The notes: generated by a model not told the origin, from the letters alone. A stretch of DNA of 64,000 nt from Williamsia muralis (GCF_002735905.1 NZ_PEBD01000002.1:62001-126000); one strand, 5' to 3'. Shown: positions 20,022 through 31,123, counted from the stretch's first letter. Made by a program: numbers and translations.

Positions 20022-20948
20022 GTGATTCGAGTAGGTCTGACCGGCGGTATCGGAGCCGGCAAGTCAACGGTGGCGCGCACTCTCGTCGATCGCGGTGCAT
20101 ACATCATCGACGCCGACGTGATCGCCCGCGAGGTGGTGGCTCCGGGCACCGACGGACTGTCTCAACTGGTCGCCGCCTTCGGAGACGACATCTTGGCGGC
20201 GGACGGGAGTCTTGACCGGGCAGCCTTGGCCGCCAAGGCCTTTGTCGATGACGAGCAACGCAAGAAGCTCAACGCCATCACGCATCCATTGGTCGGTGCC
20301 CGCGCGTTCGAGCTCCTCGAGGCCGCTCCGGATGACGCCGTGGTGGTCCAGGACATACCCCTGCTGGTCGAGAACGGCAGCGCTCCTTTCTTCCATCTCG
20401 TGGTCATCGTCCACGCTGCCGAAGAGGACAGGGTGGCGCGGTTGACCGGCCAGCGCGGTATGCCCGAAGCCGATGCCCGGGCGCGGATCAAGGCGCAGGC
20501 CTCCGAGGCGGACCGCCGAGCCGTCGCCGACGTCTGGCTCGACAACAGTGGTGGTCCCGACGATCTGGCGGCCCTGGCCCACCACCTGTGGGACGAGCGA
20601 CTTGTTCCCTACGAACGCAACGTGCGCACCCGGACGTGCGCCCGGCGTCCGGAGAACGTGGTGGATCACCGCCCGGAGTGGTCGCTCCAGGCCACCCGGC
20701 TGAGCAATCGGTTGCGTCTTCTAGGTGCGGAGAAGATCGTGGGCGTGACCCATGTCGGGCCAACGGCATCCGCCGGGGAAAGGGCCGCCGACGTTCTCGA
20801 CTTCGAAGTGCAGCTCGCTCCGGAGTGTGATCCGGCCGATCTCGACGATGCCCTCGCCGACGGGGGTTTCCCGGCGCTGACACCTGGACTGCACGCCAAC
20901 GCCGATCCCGGCCGCGCGGTCACCATCCGTTTGACCACCCCGAGCTGA
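20022..20948 (+). CDS. coaE: Dephospho-CoA kinase with shortened GrpB/UPF0157 domain
   Basis: A 308-residue protein starting at GTG. Residues 1-~195 are dephospho-CoA kinase, the last step of CoA synthesis, with P-loop GLTGGIGAGKSTVA, DADVIAREVV, and QDIPLLVENG. A second domain follows from about 197 (LVPYERN...EWSLQATRLSNRLR...VTHVGPTASAG...), the UPF0157/GrpB-like extension found on mycobacterial CoaE. It stops after HANADPGRAVTIRLTTPS, whereas mycobacterial CoaE is about 100 residues longer. The stop is followed within 6 bp by the end of the convergent DUF402 gene, so there is no room for a lost tail and no frameshift remnant is visible. Confidence 0.92.
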   Translation: MIRVGLTGGIGAGKSTVARTLVDRGAYIIDADVIAREVVAPGTDGLSQLVAAFGDDILAADGSLDRAALAAKAFVDDEQRKKLNAITHPLVGARAFELLEAAPDDAVVVQDIPLLVENGSAPFFHLVVIVHAAEEDRVARLTGQRGMPEADARARIKAQASEADRRAVADVWLDNSGGPDDLAALAHHLWDERLVPYERNVRTRTCARRPENVVDHRPEWSLQATRLSNRLRLLGAEKIVGVTHVGPTASAGERAADVLDFEVQLAPECDPADLDDALADGGFPALTPGLHANADPGRAVTIRLTTPS

Positions 20949-20954
20949 ACGCAT

Positions 20955-21467
20955 TCAGTCCCAGTTCAGTTCGGCGCCTTGCGCTGCCAGCCAGGATTCG
21001 ACGTCGTGGTTGTGCTCGGCGGCACCCGCCATCGTGCGTGCAGCGATGCGCACTGCCGCCTCGGCCCGGTCGTGGGGCAGCAGCCACGCCGCGTGTGCGT
21101 CGAAGAGCTCGTCGACGTCCTCGAGCTCGAGCGGCCGTCCGGGGCGGTCGATCAGGTCGAGGTACCAGTCCTCGGAATGCCAGCGGCCGTGTGCGTCGGG
21201 ACCGGTGAACATCCCGACGTCGATGTAGAGCCGCTGGTCACGCTCGAAGCCGGCTCGGTAATGGAAGATGCTGACGCGTAGACCGAAGCCCGGGAGCAAC
21301 CAGGACTGCAGGCGGTGAAACTCGGCGTGGTCGGCAGGGCGGTCCATGTAGAGCCCGAAGTCGGTGGTCCGGTAGGTGTCCACCTGTCGCCGGAATCCTT
21401 TCGGATCGGTGTTCGTGCCCGCCGCGACGTCGAAGACCTCGTGTTTGGGTGGATGCAACGCGGCCAT
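20955..21467 (-). CDS. DUF402-domain protein
   Basis: A 170-residue soluble protein with the DUF402 core ([68 protein letters not shown]). The domain occurs in small phosphatases and ribonuclease-associated proteins, but this member's activity is unknown. Its place between coaE and uvrB matches Rv1632c of M. tuberculosis (from memory). The ATG at 21467 is chosen; the open frame upstream overlaps the uvrB promoter and has no DUF402 similarity. Confidence 0.82.
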   Translation of the reverse strand: MAALHPPKHEVFDVAAGTNTDPKGFRRQVDTYRTTDFGLYMDRPADHAEFHRLQSWLLPGFGLRVSIFHYRAGFERDQRLYIDVGMFTGPDAHGRWHSEDWYLDLIDRPGRPLELEDVDELFDAHAAWLLPHDRAEAAVRIAARTMAGAAEHNHDVESWLAAQGAELNWD

Positions 21468-21574
21468 GCAGCACGCTAACCCACCGCGGCGCGACGAGAT
21501 CGACGCCGAGCCGGTGCGTCTCCTGTGTTCGCGCACGGCGCATTCGGAGGGCGCCGCTTGTCGGACGTCGCGTT

Positions 21575-21580
21575 TACTCT
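21575..21580 (+). promoter_or_regulatory. Candidate -10 element giving a leaderless uvrB transcript
   Basis: TACTCT fits the actinobacterial TANNNT -10 pattern and ends 6 nt before the A of the uvrB start codon at 21587. Transcription would then begin at or next to the start codon. No Shine-Dalgarno sequence is visible in between. No clear LexA box was found. Confidence 0.4.
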
Positions 21581-21586
21581 GGATAC

Positions 21587-23746
<2,160 letters not shown>

Positions 23747-23943
23747 ACCCGGCCGACTGTGATCGTCATGACGATGGGCTGTTCTGCCTGGTCAGCGGTA
23801 CGTCTGACGGTCCCGTCGGCCAATACCACGTAATCGAACGGCCGTTACGGGATACCCTCTCCACGGAAGATGCCGCCCGGGGTGGCAGGGGCACGGACAA
23901 TCGTCGGCGCCCGTGATCTACACAGAACATTGATGGAGGATGG

Positions 23944-24390
23944 ATGAGCGCATACCAGACCGTCGTTGTGGGAACCGATGGTTCTGAATCGTCGATGAAG
24001 GCGGTTGAGCGGGCAGGCGCGATCAGTGGTGACAAAGCGCAACTGATCATCGCTTGCGCCTACTTTCCGACTGACGATCGTGACGTTTCCGCAGTCTCGG
24101 ATGTGCTCAAGGAAGAGGCGTACCAGGTCCACGGATCTGCGCCCACCGAAGAGATCCTGCGAACGGCGCGCGAGCGTGCGGCCAACGCCGGGGGTGGCAA
24201 CATCTCCACCCGGCCCGTGGTCGGATCACCTGTCGACGCACTGCTGAACCTCGTCGCCGACAGCAAGGCCGATCTGCTTGTCGTCGGTAACAAGGGTCTG
24301 AACTCGATTGCAGGACGGCTGCTGGGTTCGGTGCCCGCCGATGTTGCGCGCAAGTCGAAGTGTGACGTCCTGATCGTTCACACGGTCTGA
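23944..24390 (+). CDS. Universal stress protein
   Basis: A 148-residue single-domain USP. It begins YQTVVVGTDGSESSMKAV and ends with the nucleotide-binding signature VVGNKGLNSIAGRLLGSVP followed by DVLIVHTV. It matches Rv1636 of M. tuberculosis by size and by position after uvrB; that protein is reported to bind cAMP. The preceding 197 bp hold the perfect 14-bp palindrome ATCGTCATGACGAT (23762-23775) but no other recognised site. Its 3' end overlaps the convergent helicase gene by 13 bp. Confidence 0.93.
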   Translation: MSAYQTVVVGTDGSESSMKAVERAGAISGDKAQLIIACAYFPTDDRDVSAVSDVLKEEAYQVHGSAPTEEILRTARERAANAGGGNISTRPVVGSPVDALLNLVADSKADLLVVGNKGLNSIAGRLLGSVPADVARKSKCDVLIVHTV

Positions 24391-26630
24391 GCAGGCGCCC
24401 GGAGCGGTTCGGGCAACTCGGCGTTGTGCACAATCGCCAACTGCTGAGTTGCCCGGGTCAGCGCCACGTAGAGGTCGCCCCACCCGCGTGCCGACTGGCC
24501 GACGATCATGGCCGGTTCGACCACGACTGTGCGGTCGAACTCCAATCCCTTGCACTGCGCCACGGTCAGTACCGACAGTTCGGGTGAGTTCTCGATCTCT
24601 CCGGTCACCGCCCGGATCTGGTCCACCAGTCCGTCCGGCGCAATGATCGCTGCAATGCCGTCGAGTGATGCCGTGGCCAGTTTGGCCGCGGTGGCCGGAA
24701 GGTCGTCGACCGACGTCCGCTCGAACGTCGGGGCCTTGCCGCTCGATCGGATCGAGTTCGGGGCGGCCATGTCGGGGTCGATGCGTTCGAGAATCGGGGC
24801 AGCCACGGCCATGATCTCGCTGGGCGTCCGGTAGTTCACCGTCAGGTCGTACTTACGCCAGCGCCGTGCCACGTAGGGGCTGAGAACTTCGTCCCATGAC
24901 GTGGTGCCCGCCGGATCTCCGGTCTGCGCAGTGTCGCCGATGACCGTCATCCAGCGGTTCGGTATGCGGCGCATGATCATTCGCCAGGCCATTGCCGACA
25001 ACTCCTGGGCTTCGTCGACGATCACGTGACCGAAGGCCCACGTGCGGTCGTTGTAGGCGCGCTCGGCGGTTGTCAGGGCAACTCTGGTGGTCTGTCGCGC
25101 AGCGAGCTGCTCGGCGTCGATGAGGTCGTAGGCCATCAAGATCTCGGGGTCCAGCTCGTCTTCGAGGTCTTGCGGTGCCGAACCGGTCAGGATGTCGAGG
25201 GCGTCCTGTGCCTCGGACAGCTTCTGTCGCCACTGGGCTCGCTCACGTTCTTCGTCACCGTCGTCGTCGACGCCGATGATCTCCGCGAGCTCGTCGAGCA
25301 ACGGCGCGTCGGCTGCGCTGAATCCGCCGCGCTGCGTACGCAGGATGGACTGACGCTCCTTGTCGGACCATGTCGGGGTCGCGGAGGCAATCCGTTCGGG
25401 TGAGGTCAACAGGTCCGCCAGGACCACCTGTGGGGAGAGCTGCGGCCAGAAGTGTGCCAGGGCGGCATTGATGTCGGGGTCGGCCCGCATCTCGTCGCGG
25501 ATGTCGGCGATGTCCATGTTGCTCAGCAACTGCGATCCGTCGATCAGGCTTGCGCCGATCCGCTCGGCGTGCTGCTGCGCCAGCGAATCGAACGCCGACC
25601 GCAGGAAGACCGATCGAGCGTGATTGTGTGGGCGCCGAGACGATCGTGCCCGACCCCTGGCGCGCTGGATCACCTTGCTGCTGATCGTGAGTGGGTAGCC
25701 GTCGAACCTCAGCTCGATGGGCGACTTCGGCAGTTCCTGCCGATCACGTACGGCCTGCCGCAGTACATCGACGATCGCGAGGTCGCCTTTGAGAGTGGTG
25801 GCGACGGGGTTGTCGGTCAACGATGCCCGTACGCCCGGGTAGAGGTCGCCGACGGTGGACAGCAATACGCCGCTCTCGCCGAGGGAGGGGAGCACCTGGC
25901 CGATGTAGTTCAAAAAGGTGGTGTTGGGGCCCACGATGAGGACACCGCTGCGCGCGAGGGTGTCGCGGTAGGTGTAAAGCAGATACGCCGCACGGTGCAG
26001 GGCCACCGCCGTCTTCCCGGTTCCCGGTCCGCCCTGCACCACCAGGACGCCGCGGTGCGAGGCACGGATGATCTCGTCCTGCTCACGCTGGATGGTCTCG
26101 ACGATGTCGGTCATGTGCCCGGTGCGGGCGGCATTCAAGGCGTTGATCAGCGCGGATTCGTTCACGACGTCGCCGTGACCGGTGGTGTCGGCATCCTCGA
26201 GTTCGGTCATGTCGAGCCGCTCGTCGTTGACGGCGGTGATCTTGCGGTTGCGGGTTCGGATGTGGCGACGGACTTGCACGCCCTCTGGAGAGGCTGGGGT
26301 GGCCAGATAGAACGGCCGGCTCATCGGTGCGCGCCAGTCGAGCAGCAGGGTGCTGTCCTGCTCGTCGTCGTCCAGGATGCCGATACGGCCGATACGGCGA
26401 ACCTCCCCGGTCTCGAGATCGAGACGACCGAAATAGAGGTTGTGTTCGGCGGCATCGAACTTTGTCAGATCGTCGGTGTAGAGGCGCTCGTAGGACTCAC
26501 GCTCGGACCGGGCCTGCGGCGTTCCGCCGGTGTCGCGGAGGGCAGACGCCAACCGCGACTGGGTGTTGCGGCGCATCCGGTCCAATCGGCCGTACACCCG
26601 GTCGAGATGACGCTGTTCAGCCTCGAACAC
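24378..26630 (-). CDS. HelD/HelR-type RNA polymerase-recycling helicase
   Basis: A 750-residue superfamily-1 ATPase. The N-terminal coiled-coil (FEAEQRHLDRVYGRLDRMRR) is the secondary-channel arm typical of HelD. The motor has Walker A GGPGTGKT at 200-207 and Walker B VIVDEAQEL, with motif VI near LYVALTRATQQLAIV. Actinobacterial HelD removes stalled RNA polymerase from DNA, and the HelR members also displace rifamycins. Whether this is a HelR cannot be settled by eye, and no rifamycin-associated palindrome was seen upstream. The GTG start is supported by GAGGAGG immediately upstream. Confidence 0.88.
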   Translation of the reverse strand: MFEAEQRHLDRVYGRLDRMRRNTQSRLASALRDTGGTPQARSERESYERLYTDDLTKFDAAEHNLYFGRLDLETGEVRRIGRIGILDDDEQDSTLLLDWRAPMSRPFYLATPASPEGVQVRRHIRTRNRKITAVNDERLDMTELEDADTTGHGDVVNESALINALNAARTGHMTDIVETIQREQDEIIRASHRGVLVVQGGPGTGKTAVALHRAAYLLYTYRDTLARSGVLIVGPNTTFLNYIGQVLPSLGESGVLLSTVGDLYPGVRASLTDNPVATTLKGDLAIVDVLRQAVRDRQELPKSPIELRFDGYPLTISSKVIQRARGRARSSRRPHNHARSVFLRSAFDSLAQQHAERIGASLIDGSQLLSNMDIADIRDEMRADPDINAALAHFWPQLSPQVVLADLLTSPERIASATPTWSDKERQSILRTQRGGFSAADAPLLDELAEIIGVDDDGDEERERAQWRQKLSEAQDALDILTGSAPQDLEDELDPEILMAYDLIDAEQLAARQTTRVALTTAERAYNDRTWAFGHVIVDEAQELSAMAWRMIMRRIPNRWMTVIGDTAQTGDPAGTTSWDEVLSPYVARRWRKYDLTVNYRTPSEIMAVAAPILERIDPDMAAPNSIRSSGKAPTFERTSVDDLPATAAKLATASLDGIAAIIAPDGLVDQIRAVTGEIENSPELSVLTVAQCKGLEFDRTVVVEPAMIVGQSARGWGDLYVALTRATQQLAIVHNAELPEPLRAPAQTV

Positions 26631-26673
26631 GATCCTCCTCGTTGTGGTGGAGCAAAAATAGTGCCAAAGGATA

Positions 26674-26711
26674 ACGCGGTGGCCCGGGAGATCGTTCCCG
26701 GACCACCGCGT
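26674..26711 (-). terminator. Terminator hairpin of the fru/ptsH operon
   Basis: A 16-bp stem with a single mismatch (26674-26689 pairing 26696-26711) and a 6-nt loop lies 96 bp beyond the ptsH stop. Read on the minus strand it is followed by TATCCTTTGG rather than a pure T-run, so it is a hairpin terminator of moderate quality. It separates ptsH from the HelD gene. Confidence 0.6.
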
Positions 26712-26806
26712 CGTGAGTTGTCCATCATCGAGGGGGCCGCACCGGCTGTCACAACCGGGGCGGGCGTTCGGGCGTCGAATCGAGAGTCGAGTGCACCGCC
26801 CGCCGG

Positions 26807-27064
26807 TCAGGCGTCGAGGTCTGACGCCACCAGTTTGACAATGGTGTCCAGTGCCGCTTGGTCTTCGCTCTCGACAGTGACCTCGGTGCCGGCGGTGGCG
26901 CCGAGGGTCATGATGAGAAGGGCCGACCCGGCATCTACCGGTTCGCCGCCCGCGACCGAAAGAGTTACCGGGACACCGGCTTCGGCGACTGCTTCGGCGA
27001 TGACAGCGGCGGGGCGGGCGTGCAGGCCGACTGACGAACCGACGGCGACGTTGGTGCTGGGCAT
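26807..27064 (-). CDS. ptsH: Phosphocarrier protein HPr
   Basis: An 85-residue PTS phosphocarrier. The phosphorylated histidine is His15 in VGLHARPAA. Ser47 in DAGSALLIMTLG aligns with the regulatory serine of Gram-positive HPr, although actinobacteria usually lack HPr kinase. The ATG at 27064 follows AAGGAG; the longer frame to 27106 adds 14 unlike residues. It is the last gene of the fruR-fruK-fruA-ptsH operon, 50 bp after fruA. HPr receives phosphate from the EI made by the divergent ptsI and passes it to the EIIA domain of FruA. Confidence 0.95.
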   Translation of the reverse strand: MPSTNVAVGSSVGLHARPAAVIAEAVAEAGVPVTLSVAGGEPVDAGSALLIMTLGATAGTEVTVESEDQAALDTIVKLVASDLDA

Positions 27065-27114
27065 GATTTCTCCTTTGTTGACAATTGGTTTCGTGAGTTC
27101 TGACATCTGGTGGG

Positions 27115-29190
27115 TCAGGCGGTGGCGAGAACCTTCGACTTCGCTGCCTGTGGCTTACGGGGCTTGATCAGCTGCTTGGCTCCGACGACACATGCGGCCG
27201 AGACCGCGGTGCCGATGGCCAGCGACAGGAAAAACCATCCGATTCCACCGATCGCGAACGACACGAAGATGCCGCCGTGCGGCGCGCTCAACGTGGCACC
27301 GGTGGCCATGATCAATCCGCCGGTGACTGCACCGCCGGCCATCATCGAGGGGATGACACGCAGCGGGTCGGCGGCCGCAAACGGGATTGCGCCCTCGGAG
27401 ATGAACGAGGCACCCAAGAGCCATGCTGCCTTGCCGTTCTCCCGTTCTGCTTCGGTGAACAAGCCGGGTCGAACCGTCGATGCCAGTGCCATCGCCAGCG
27501 GGGGAACCATGCCGGCAGCCATCACTGCGGCCATGATCTTGAGCGACGCATCATCTGTGACCGACAGGCCTGCGACGGCGAACGCGTACGCGGCCTTGTT
27601 GACGGGGCCGCCGAGGTCGAAGCACATCATCAGACCCAGGATGATCCCGAGCAGGATGGCCGAGGAACCGGAGAGCCCGTTGAGCCAGTCGGTCAGTCCG
27701 TCGGTGATCGCGGCGAGGGGCTTGCCGAGCACCACGAACATCAGGACACCCACGATCAGGGAGGCGAAGAGCGGGATGACCACCACAGGCATCAATCCGC
27801 GAGCCCACTGGGGTACCCCGATCCGGCCGATCCACAGAGCGGCGAAGCCCGCGATCAGGCCACCGACGAGGCCACCGATGAATCCCGCACCGACGAACAC
27901 TGCGACCGCACCGGCGGTGAAGCCGGGTGCCAGTCCGGGCCTGTCGGCTATCGCGAAGGCGATGTACCCGGCGAGCGCCGGGACAAGGAAGCTGAAGGCG
28001 AGTGACCCGAGTTGGAAGAGCACTGCACCGAGGTAGGTCTTCAGCCCACCGTCGGGCAGTTGTGTCAGAGAGTTGTCGAGAGTGATCTTCTCGGCGGTGT
28101 CGGTGATCTCGTAGCCCGCGAGCAAGAACCCCAGGGCGATGAGCAGACCTCCGGCGGCGACGAACGGGATCATGTAGCTCACGCCGGTCAGCAGGATCTG
28201 CCGTAGACGTGTACCCCAGCCGACACCGGTGCTCGCTGCCGCGCTGTCGCCGCCGGTGGCCGCGTCACCTGCGACCTTGGCCGCGGAGGGGTCGAGGCTG
28301 GCGCGCAACGCCTCGGTGACCATGGCGTCCGGCTCATTAATCGCCCGCTTGACGCCGGACGCCACCACCGGTTTGCCCGCGAATCGCTCACGGCCTTTCA
28401 CGCCGACGTCCGTGGCGAAGATGACAGCCCCCGCATCGGCGATGATCTGGGCCGCAAGGGGAGTGCTGCCACTCGAACCCTGCGTTTCGACATGCACGGT
28501 CACGCCGGCCCGCTCGCCCGCGGCGACCAGGGAGTCCGCTGCCATGTAGGTGTGTGCGATGCCTGTCGGGCACGCCGTCACCGCGACGAGGGTCTTGTTC
28601 GGGACGTCGGAGCCGTCGGTGCCGGTCGGCGTCGTGTCGGCAGGGTCGGTGGTGGCCGCCGGAGCGGCTAGGGTCGAGGCGGCTGACGCCGGCGGACCCG
28701 CCGGCGTGGCGGGCGCGAGTACCTCCTCCACAAGGGCGACCACGTCGATGGGAGTGGCCGCTGCTCGCAGCGACGCCACGAATGCCGGCTTGACCAATGC
28801 GCGCGCAAGACTGGACAGCAGCTTCATGTGTTCGGAACCGGCGCCTTCGGGTGCGGCGATCAGGAACACGAGGTCGGCGGGGCCGTCCGGCGCGCCGAAA
28901 TCGACTTTCGGCGACAGGCGGGCGAAACCGAGAGATGCGGTGGCGATCGACGCATCCCGGCAATGTGGGATGGCGATGCCGCCCGGCAGGCCGGTTGCCG
29001 ACTGGGACTCACGTGCCAGGGCAGCGGCTTTGAGCGCATCGACGTCGGACGTGCGGCCATCTGCTGCGAGCCGATGGGCCAGCGCGTCGATGACAGCATC
29101 TTTGGTGGTGCCCAGATCGGCGTCGAGCGCGATCAGTTCCGGGCTGATGATCGCCGGTGCTGAACCGGCTCGGATCGTCGGGTGGGACAT
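27115..29190 (-). CDS. fruA: PTS fructose transporter subunit EIIABC
   Basis: A 691-residue fused fructose permease. The order is EIIA (1-~160) with phospho-His76 in GIAIPHCRD, an Ala/Pro/Thr-rich linker (~160-195), EIIB (~198-300) with phospho-Cys207 in VTACPTGIAHTYMA, and EIIC (~325-670) with about eight to ten membrane helices and signatures DLGGPVNKAAYAFA and GASFISEGAIPFAA. It imports fructose as fructose-1-phosphate, the substrate of the adjacent FruK. AAGGAAAA precedes the start. It is 31 bp after fruK in the same operon. Confidence 0.96.
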   Translation of the reverse strand: MSHPTIRAGSAPAIISPELIALDADLGTTKDAVIDALAHRLAADGRTSDVDALKAAALARESQSATGLPGGIAIPHCRDASIATASLGFARLSPKVDFGAPDGPADLVFLIAAPEGAGSEHMKLLSSLARALVKPAFVASLRAAATPIDVVALVEEVLAPATPAGPPASAASTLAAPAATTDPADTTPTGTDGSDVPNKTLVAVTACPTGIAHTYMAADSLVAAGERAGVTVHVETQGSSGSTPLAAQIIADAGAVIFATDVGVKGRERFAGKPVVASGVKRAINEPDAMVTEALRASLDPSAAKVAGDAATGGDSAAASTGVGWGTRLRQILLTGVSYMIPFVAAGGLLIALGFLLAGYEITDTAEKITLDNSLTQLPDGGLKTYLGAVLFQLGSLAFSFLVPALAGYIAFAIADRPGLAPGFTAGAVAVFVGAGFIGGLVGGLIAGFAALWIGRIGVPQWARGLMPVVVIPLFASLIVGVLMFVVLGKPLAAITDGLTDWLNGLSGSSAILLGIILGLMMCFDLGGPVNKAAYAFAVAGLSVTDDASLKIMAAVMAAGMVPPLAMALASTVRPGLFTEAERENGKAAWLLGASFISEGAIPFAAADPLRVIPSMMAGGAVTGGLIMATGATLSAPHGGIFVSFAIGGIGWFFLSLAIGTAVSAACVVGAKQLIKPRKPQAAKSKVLATA

Positions 29191-29221
29191 GGCTTTTCCT
29201 TAGGGGGTGGTGGAGCCGGGA

Positions 29222-30202
29222 TCAGTGGTTGCCGATGACCGGGTTGAGCGCGGTGACGGTCACGGCGCCGGGCTGGGTGTGGTGAGGACTCGGCAAAGCC
29301 GTTCCCGGTAGCGCTGCTGCGGCGCTGCCATACGAGACCGCCCATGCGAGGCGGTCGGCCGGTCCGGCGTTTTGCAGATCGGCGAGTAGATATCCGGCCA
29401 GCGACGAATCGCCGGCTCCGACCGTGCTGCGCGGCGCGATCGGGGGAGTTGTTGCGTGCCAAGCGCCTTCGTCGTTGACGAGAACGGCTCCTGCGGCGCC
29501 CAGAGTTGCCAGCACGGCACGGGGGCCGCCGGCCTCGATCAACGATCTCGCGGCCCGGGCGGTCGGCACCGGGTCCCCGTGCTCGGCGGCGAGTTCGAGC
29601 TCGGCGCCGTCCAGCCCGGTGAGCTGACCGAGTTCTGTTGCGTTCGGTTTGATGAGATCCGGTGCGGCCGAGGGGAACCGGGCCGCGAGGGCGAGTAGCG
29701 GTTCATCGGAGGTGTCCACTGCGATCTGGGTCGGCCCGACGCGGAGCGCTGTGATCAGGTCGGCGTACCAATCGGCCGAAACACCAGGGGGTAGCGACCC
29801 GGACAACACGACCCACACGGCCGAGCCGGCCAGGTCCTGCAGGCACGCCGTCAGGGCTGCCAGCGTTTCCGGTGGCAGGGCTGCCCCTGGCTCGTTGATC
29901 TTTGTTGTCGTGCCGTCGGGTTCGGTGACCGTGAGGTTGACCCGGGCTGTTCCTGGGTGCGCGATACCGCGGTGGTCGATTTCTGCCTCGTCCAATGCCA
30001 GCAGGATCGGCTCTCCGGGGTTGCCGGGCAACACCGCGATCGAACGCTTGCCTGCAGCCGTGACGACGCGGGAGACATTGACGCCCTTGCCTCCGGGATG
30101 GGAGGTCGCTGCCGATGCGCGATGTACTGCGCCGCGCTGGAGTGGCCCGGTCAGATTGATCGTGCGGTCGATGCTCGGATTTGCGGTGAGAGTGACGATC
30201 AT
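29222..30202 (-). CDS. fruK: 1-phosphofructokinase
   Basis: A 326-residue PfkB-family kinase that converts fructose-1-phosphate to fructose-1,6-bisphosphate. It opens MIVTLTANPSIDRTINL and carries the PfkB N-terminal signature around SHPGGKGVNVSRVV and the C-terminal signature STVGAGDSSLAGYL with the catalytic Asp. Its ATG overlaps the fruR stop by 4 bp, giving a translationally coupled fruR-fruK pair. Confidence 0.95.
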   Translation of the reverse strand: MIVTLTANPSIDRTINLTGPLQRGAVHRASAATSHPGGKGVNVSRVVTAAGKRSIAVLPGNPGEPILLALDEAEIDHRGIAHPGTARVNLTVTEPDGTTTKINEPGAALPPETLAALTACLQDLAGSAVWVVLSGSLPPGVSADWYADLITALRVGPTQIAVDTSDEPLLALAARFPSAAPDLIKPNATELGQLTGLDGAELELAAEHGDPVPTARAARSLIEAGGPRAVLATLGAAGAVLVNDEGAWHATTPPIAPRSTVGAGDSSLAGYLLADLQNAGPADRLAWAVSYGSAAAALPGTALPSPHHTQPGAVTVTALNPVIGNH

Positions 30203-30966
30203 GCCGTCACCACCTCGACGTCGTGTGCAAGCAGTTCGGCGCGATCCGACTCGCGCAGGGCGCTGTCGGTGATGAGGACGTCGACCCTGTCGATGGGGGC
30301 GAAACTGATCAGGTCTTCTCGGCCGACCTTTGACGAATCAGCAACCACCACGACACGGTGCGCGCTGGTGACCATCGCCCGTTTGATCGCGGCCTCATCG
30401 CTGTCGGGAGTGGACAGACCGTGGCGCAGACTGAGTCCGTTGGTCCCGACGAAGGCGACGTCGATCCGCATCGACGCCAGGGTTCGCAGCGCGTCGTCGC
30501 CGACCACTGCCTGGGTGATCCCGCGGACACGTCCACCGAGCAGATGCAGGCGTGACCCACCGAGGCCTCCGACGCGGGCCGCGACCGGGATGGAGTTGGT
30601 GACGATGACGAGGTCCATGTCGGCGGGGAGGTGAGCAGCAACTCGGGCCGTGGTCGTCCCGGCGTCGAGCAGGATGCTGCCGCCGACCGGGGGTAGCTGG
30701 TCCACGGCCGCCTTGCCGATTCGGTCCTTCTCTCCGGATCGACTGTGCTCGCGTTCGGCGGTGCCGACCTCGATGGCTGTGAGCGCGGATGCGGGTACTG
30801 CGCCACCATGGACCCGTCGGATCACCCCGAGCCTGTCGAGGGCCGCCAGGTCGCGACGCACCGTCTCGGTCGTCACGCCGTACAGATCGGACAGATCAGC
30901 GACCGACATGCGGCCTTTCTGCGCGATCAGCGCGGCCATGGCCTGCTGCCGCTCCTCTGCGTACAT
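30199..30966 (-). CDS. fruR: DeoR-family regulator of the fructose operon
   Basis: A 255-residue repressor. The N-terminal DeoR helix-turn-helix reads ERQQAMAALIAQKGRMSVADLSDLYGVTTETVRRDL, and the C-terminal sugar-phosphate sensor domain has LLDAGTTTARVA and VGTNGLSLRHGLSTPD. It heads the fru operon and is divergent from ptsI. The helically phased direct repeats in the 157-bp promoter region are its likely operator, with fructose-1-phosphate the probable inducer by analogy with other FruR proteins. Confidence 0.92.
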   Translation of the reverse strand: MYAEERQQAMAALIAQKGRMSVADLSDLYGVTTETVRRDLAALDRLGVIRRVHGGAVPASALTAIEVGTAEREHSRSGEKDRIGKAAVDQLPPVGGSILLDAGTTTARVAAHLPADMDLVIVTNSIPVAARVGGLGGSRLHLLGGRVRGITQAVVGDDALRTLASMRIDVAFVGTNGLSLRHGLSTPDSDEAAIKRAMVTSAHRVVVVADSSKVGREDLISFAPIDRVDVLITDSALRESDRAELLAHDVEVVTA

Positions 30967-31000
30967 CTGCCCTCCATGTGGGTTACGTTGCTAGTCGGTG

Positions 31001-31040
31001 TTGCTTTATGTTGTTTTATGCCCGATCGTATTGCTTTGTC
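31001..31040. promoter_or_regulatory. Three helically phased direct repeats, candidate FruR operator
   Basis: TTGCTTTATG (31001-31010), TTGTTTTATG (31011-31020) and TTGCTTTGTC (31031-31040) share the same orientation and lie at 10-bp multiples, with one 10-bp slot empty. The third copy contains TTGCTT, a possible -35 of ptsI. DeoR-type repressors commonly bind arrays of direct repeats. The A+T-rich region stands out from its surroundings. Confidence 0.6.
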
Positions 31041-31058
31041 AAGGATTTTGAGTAATCT
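31031..31058 (+). promoter_or_regulatory. Candidate ptsI promoter
   Basis: TTGCTT (31031-31036) and TAATCT (31053-31058) are separated by 16 bp and would start transcription near 31065, about 60 nt upstream of the ptsI ATG. The -35 overlaps the third FruR-type repeat. Confidence 0.45.
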
Positions 31059-31123
31059 GAATCACATCGAGTCGGGTTGGTGACGTAGACACAAAAGCCC
31101 GCAGACTTGTCAGAGGAGGACGG

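Noticed and set aside
26631-26673. Rifamycin-associated element upstream of the HelD gene
   Set aside because: I looked for the GC-rich palindrome expected of such elements and saw none.
25452-27167. 571-codon open frame antisense to the HelD gene and across ptsH
   Set aside because: It crosses two well-supported genes and an intergenic terminator and shows no recognisable domain.
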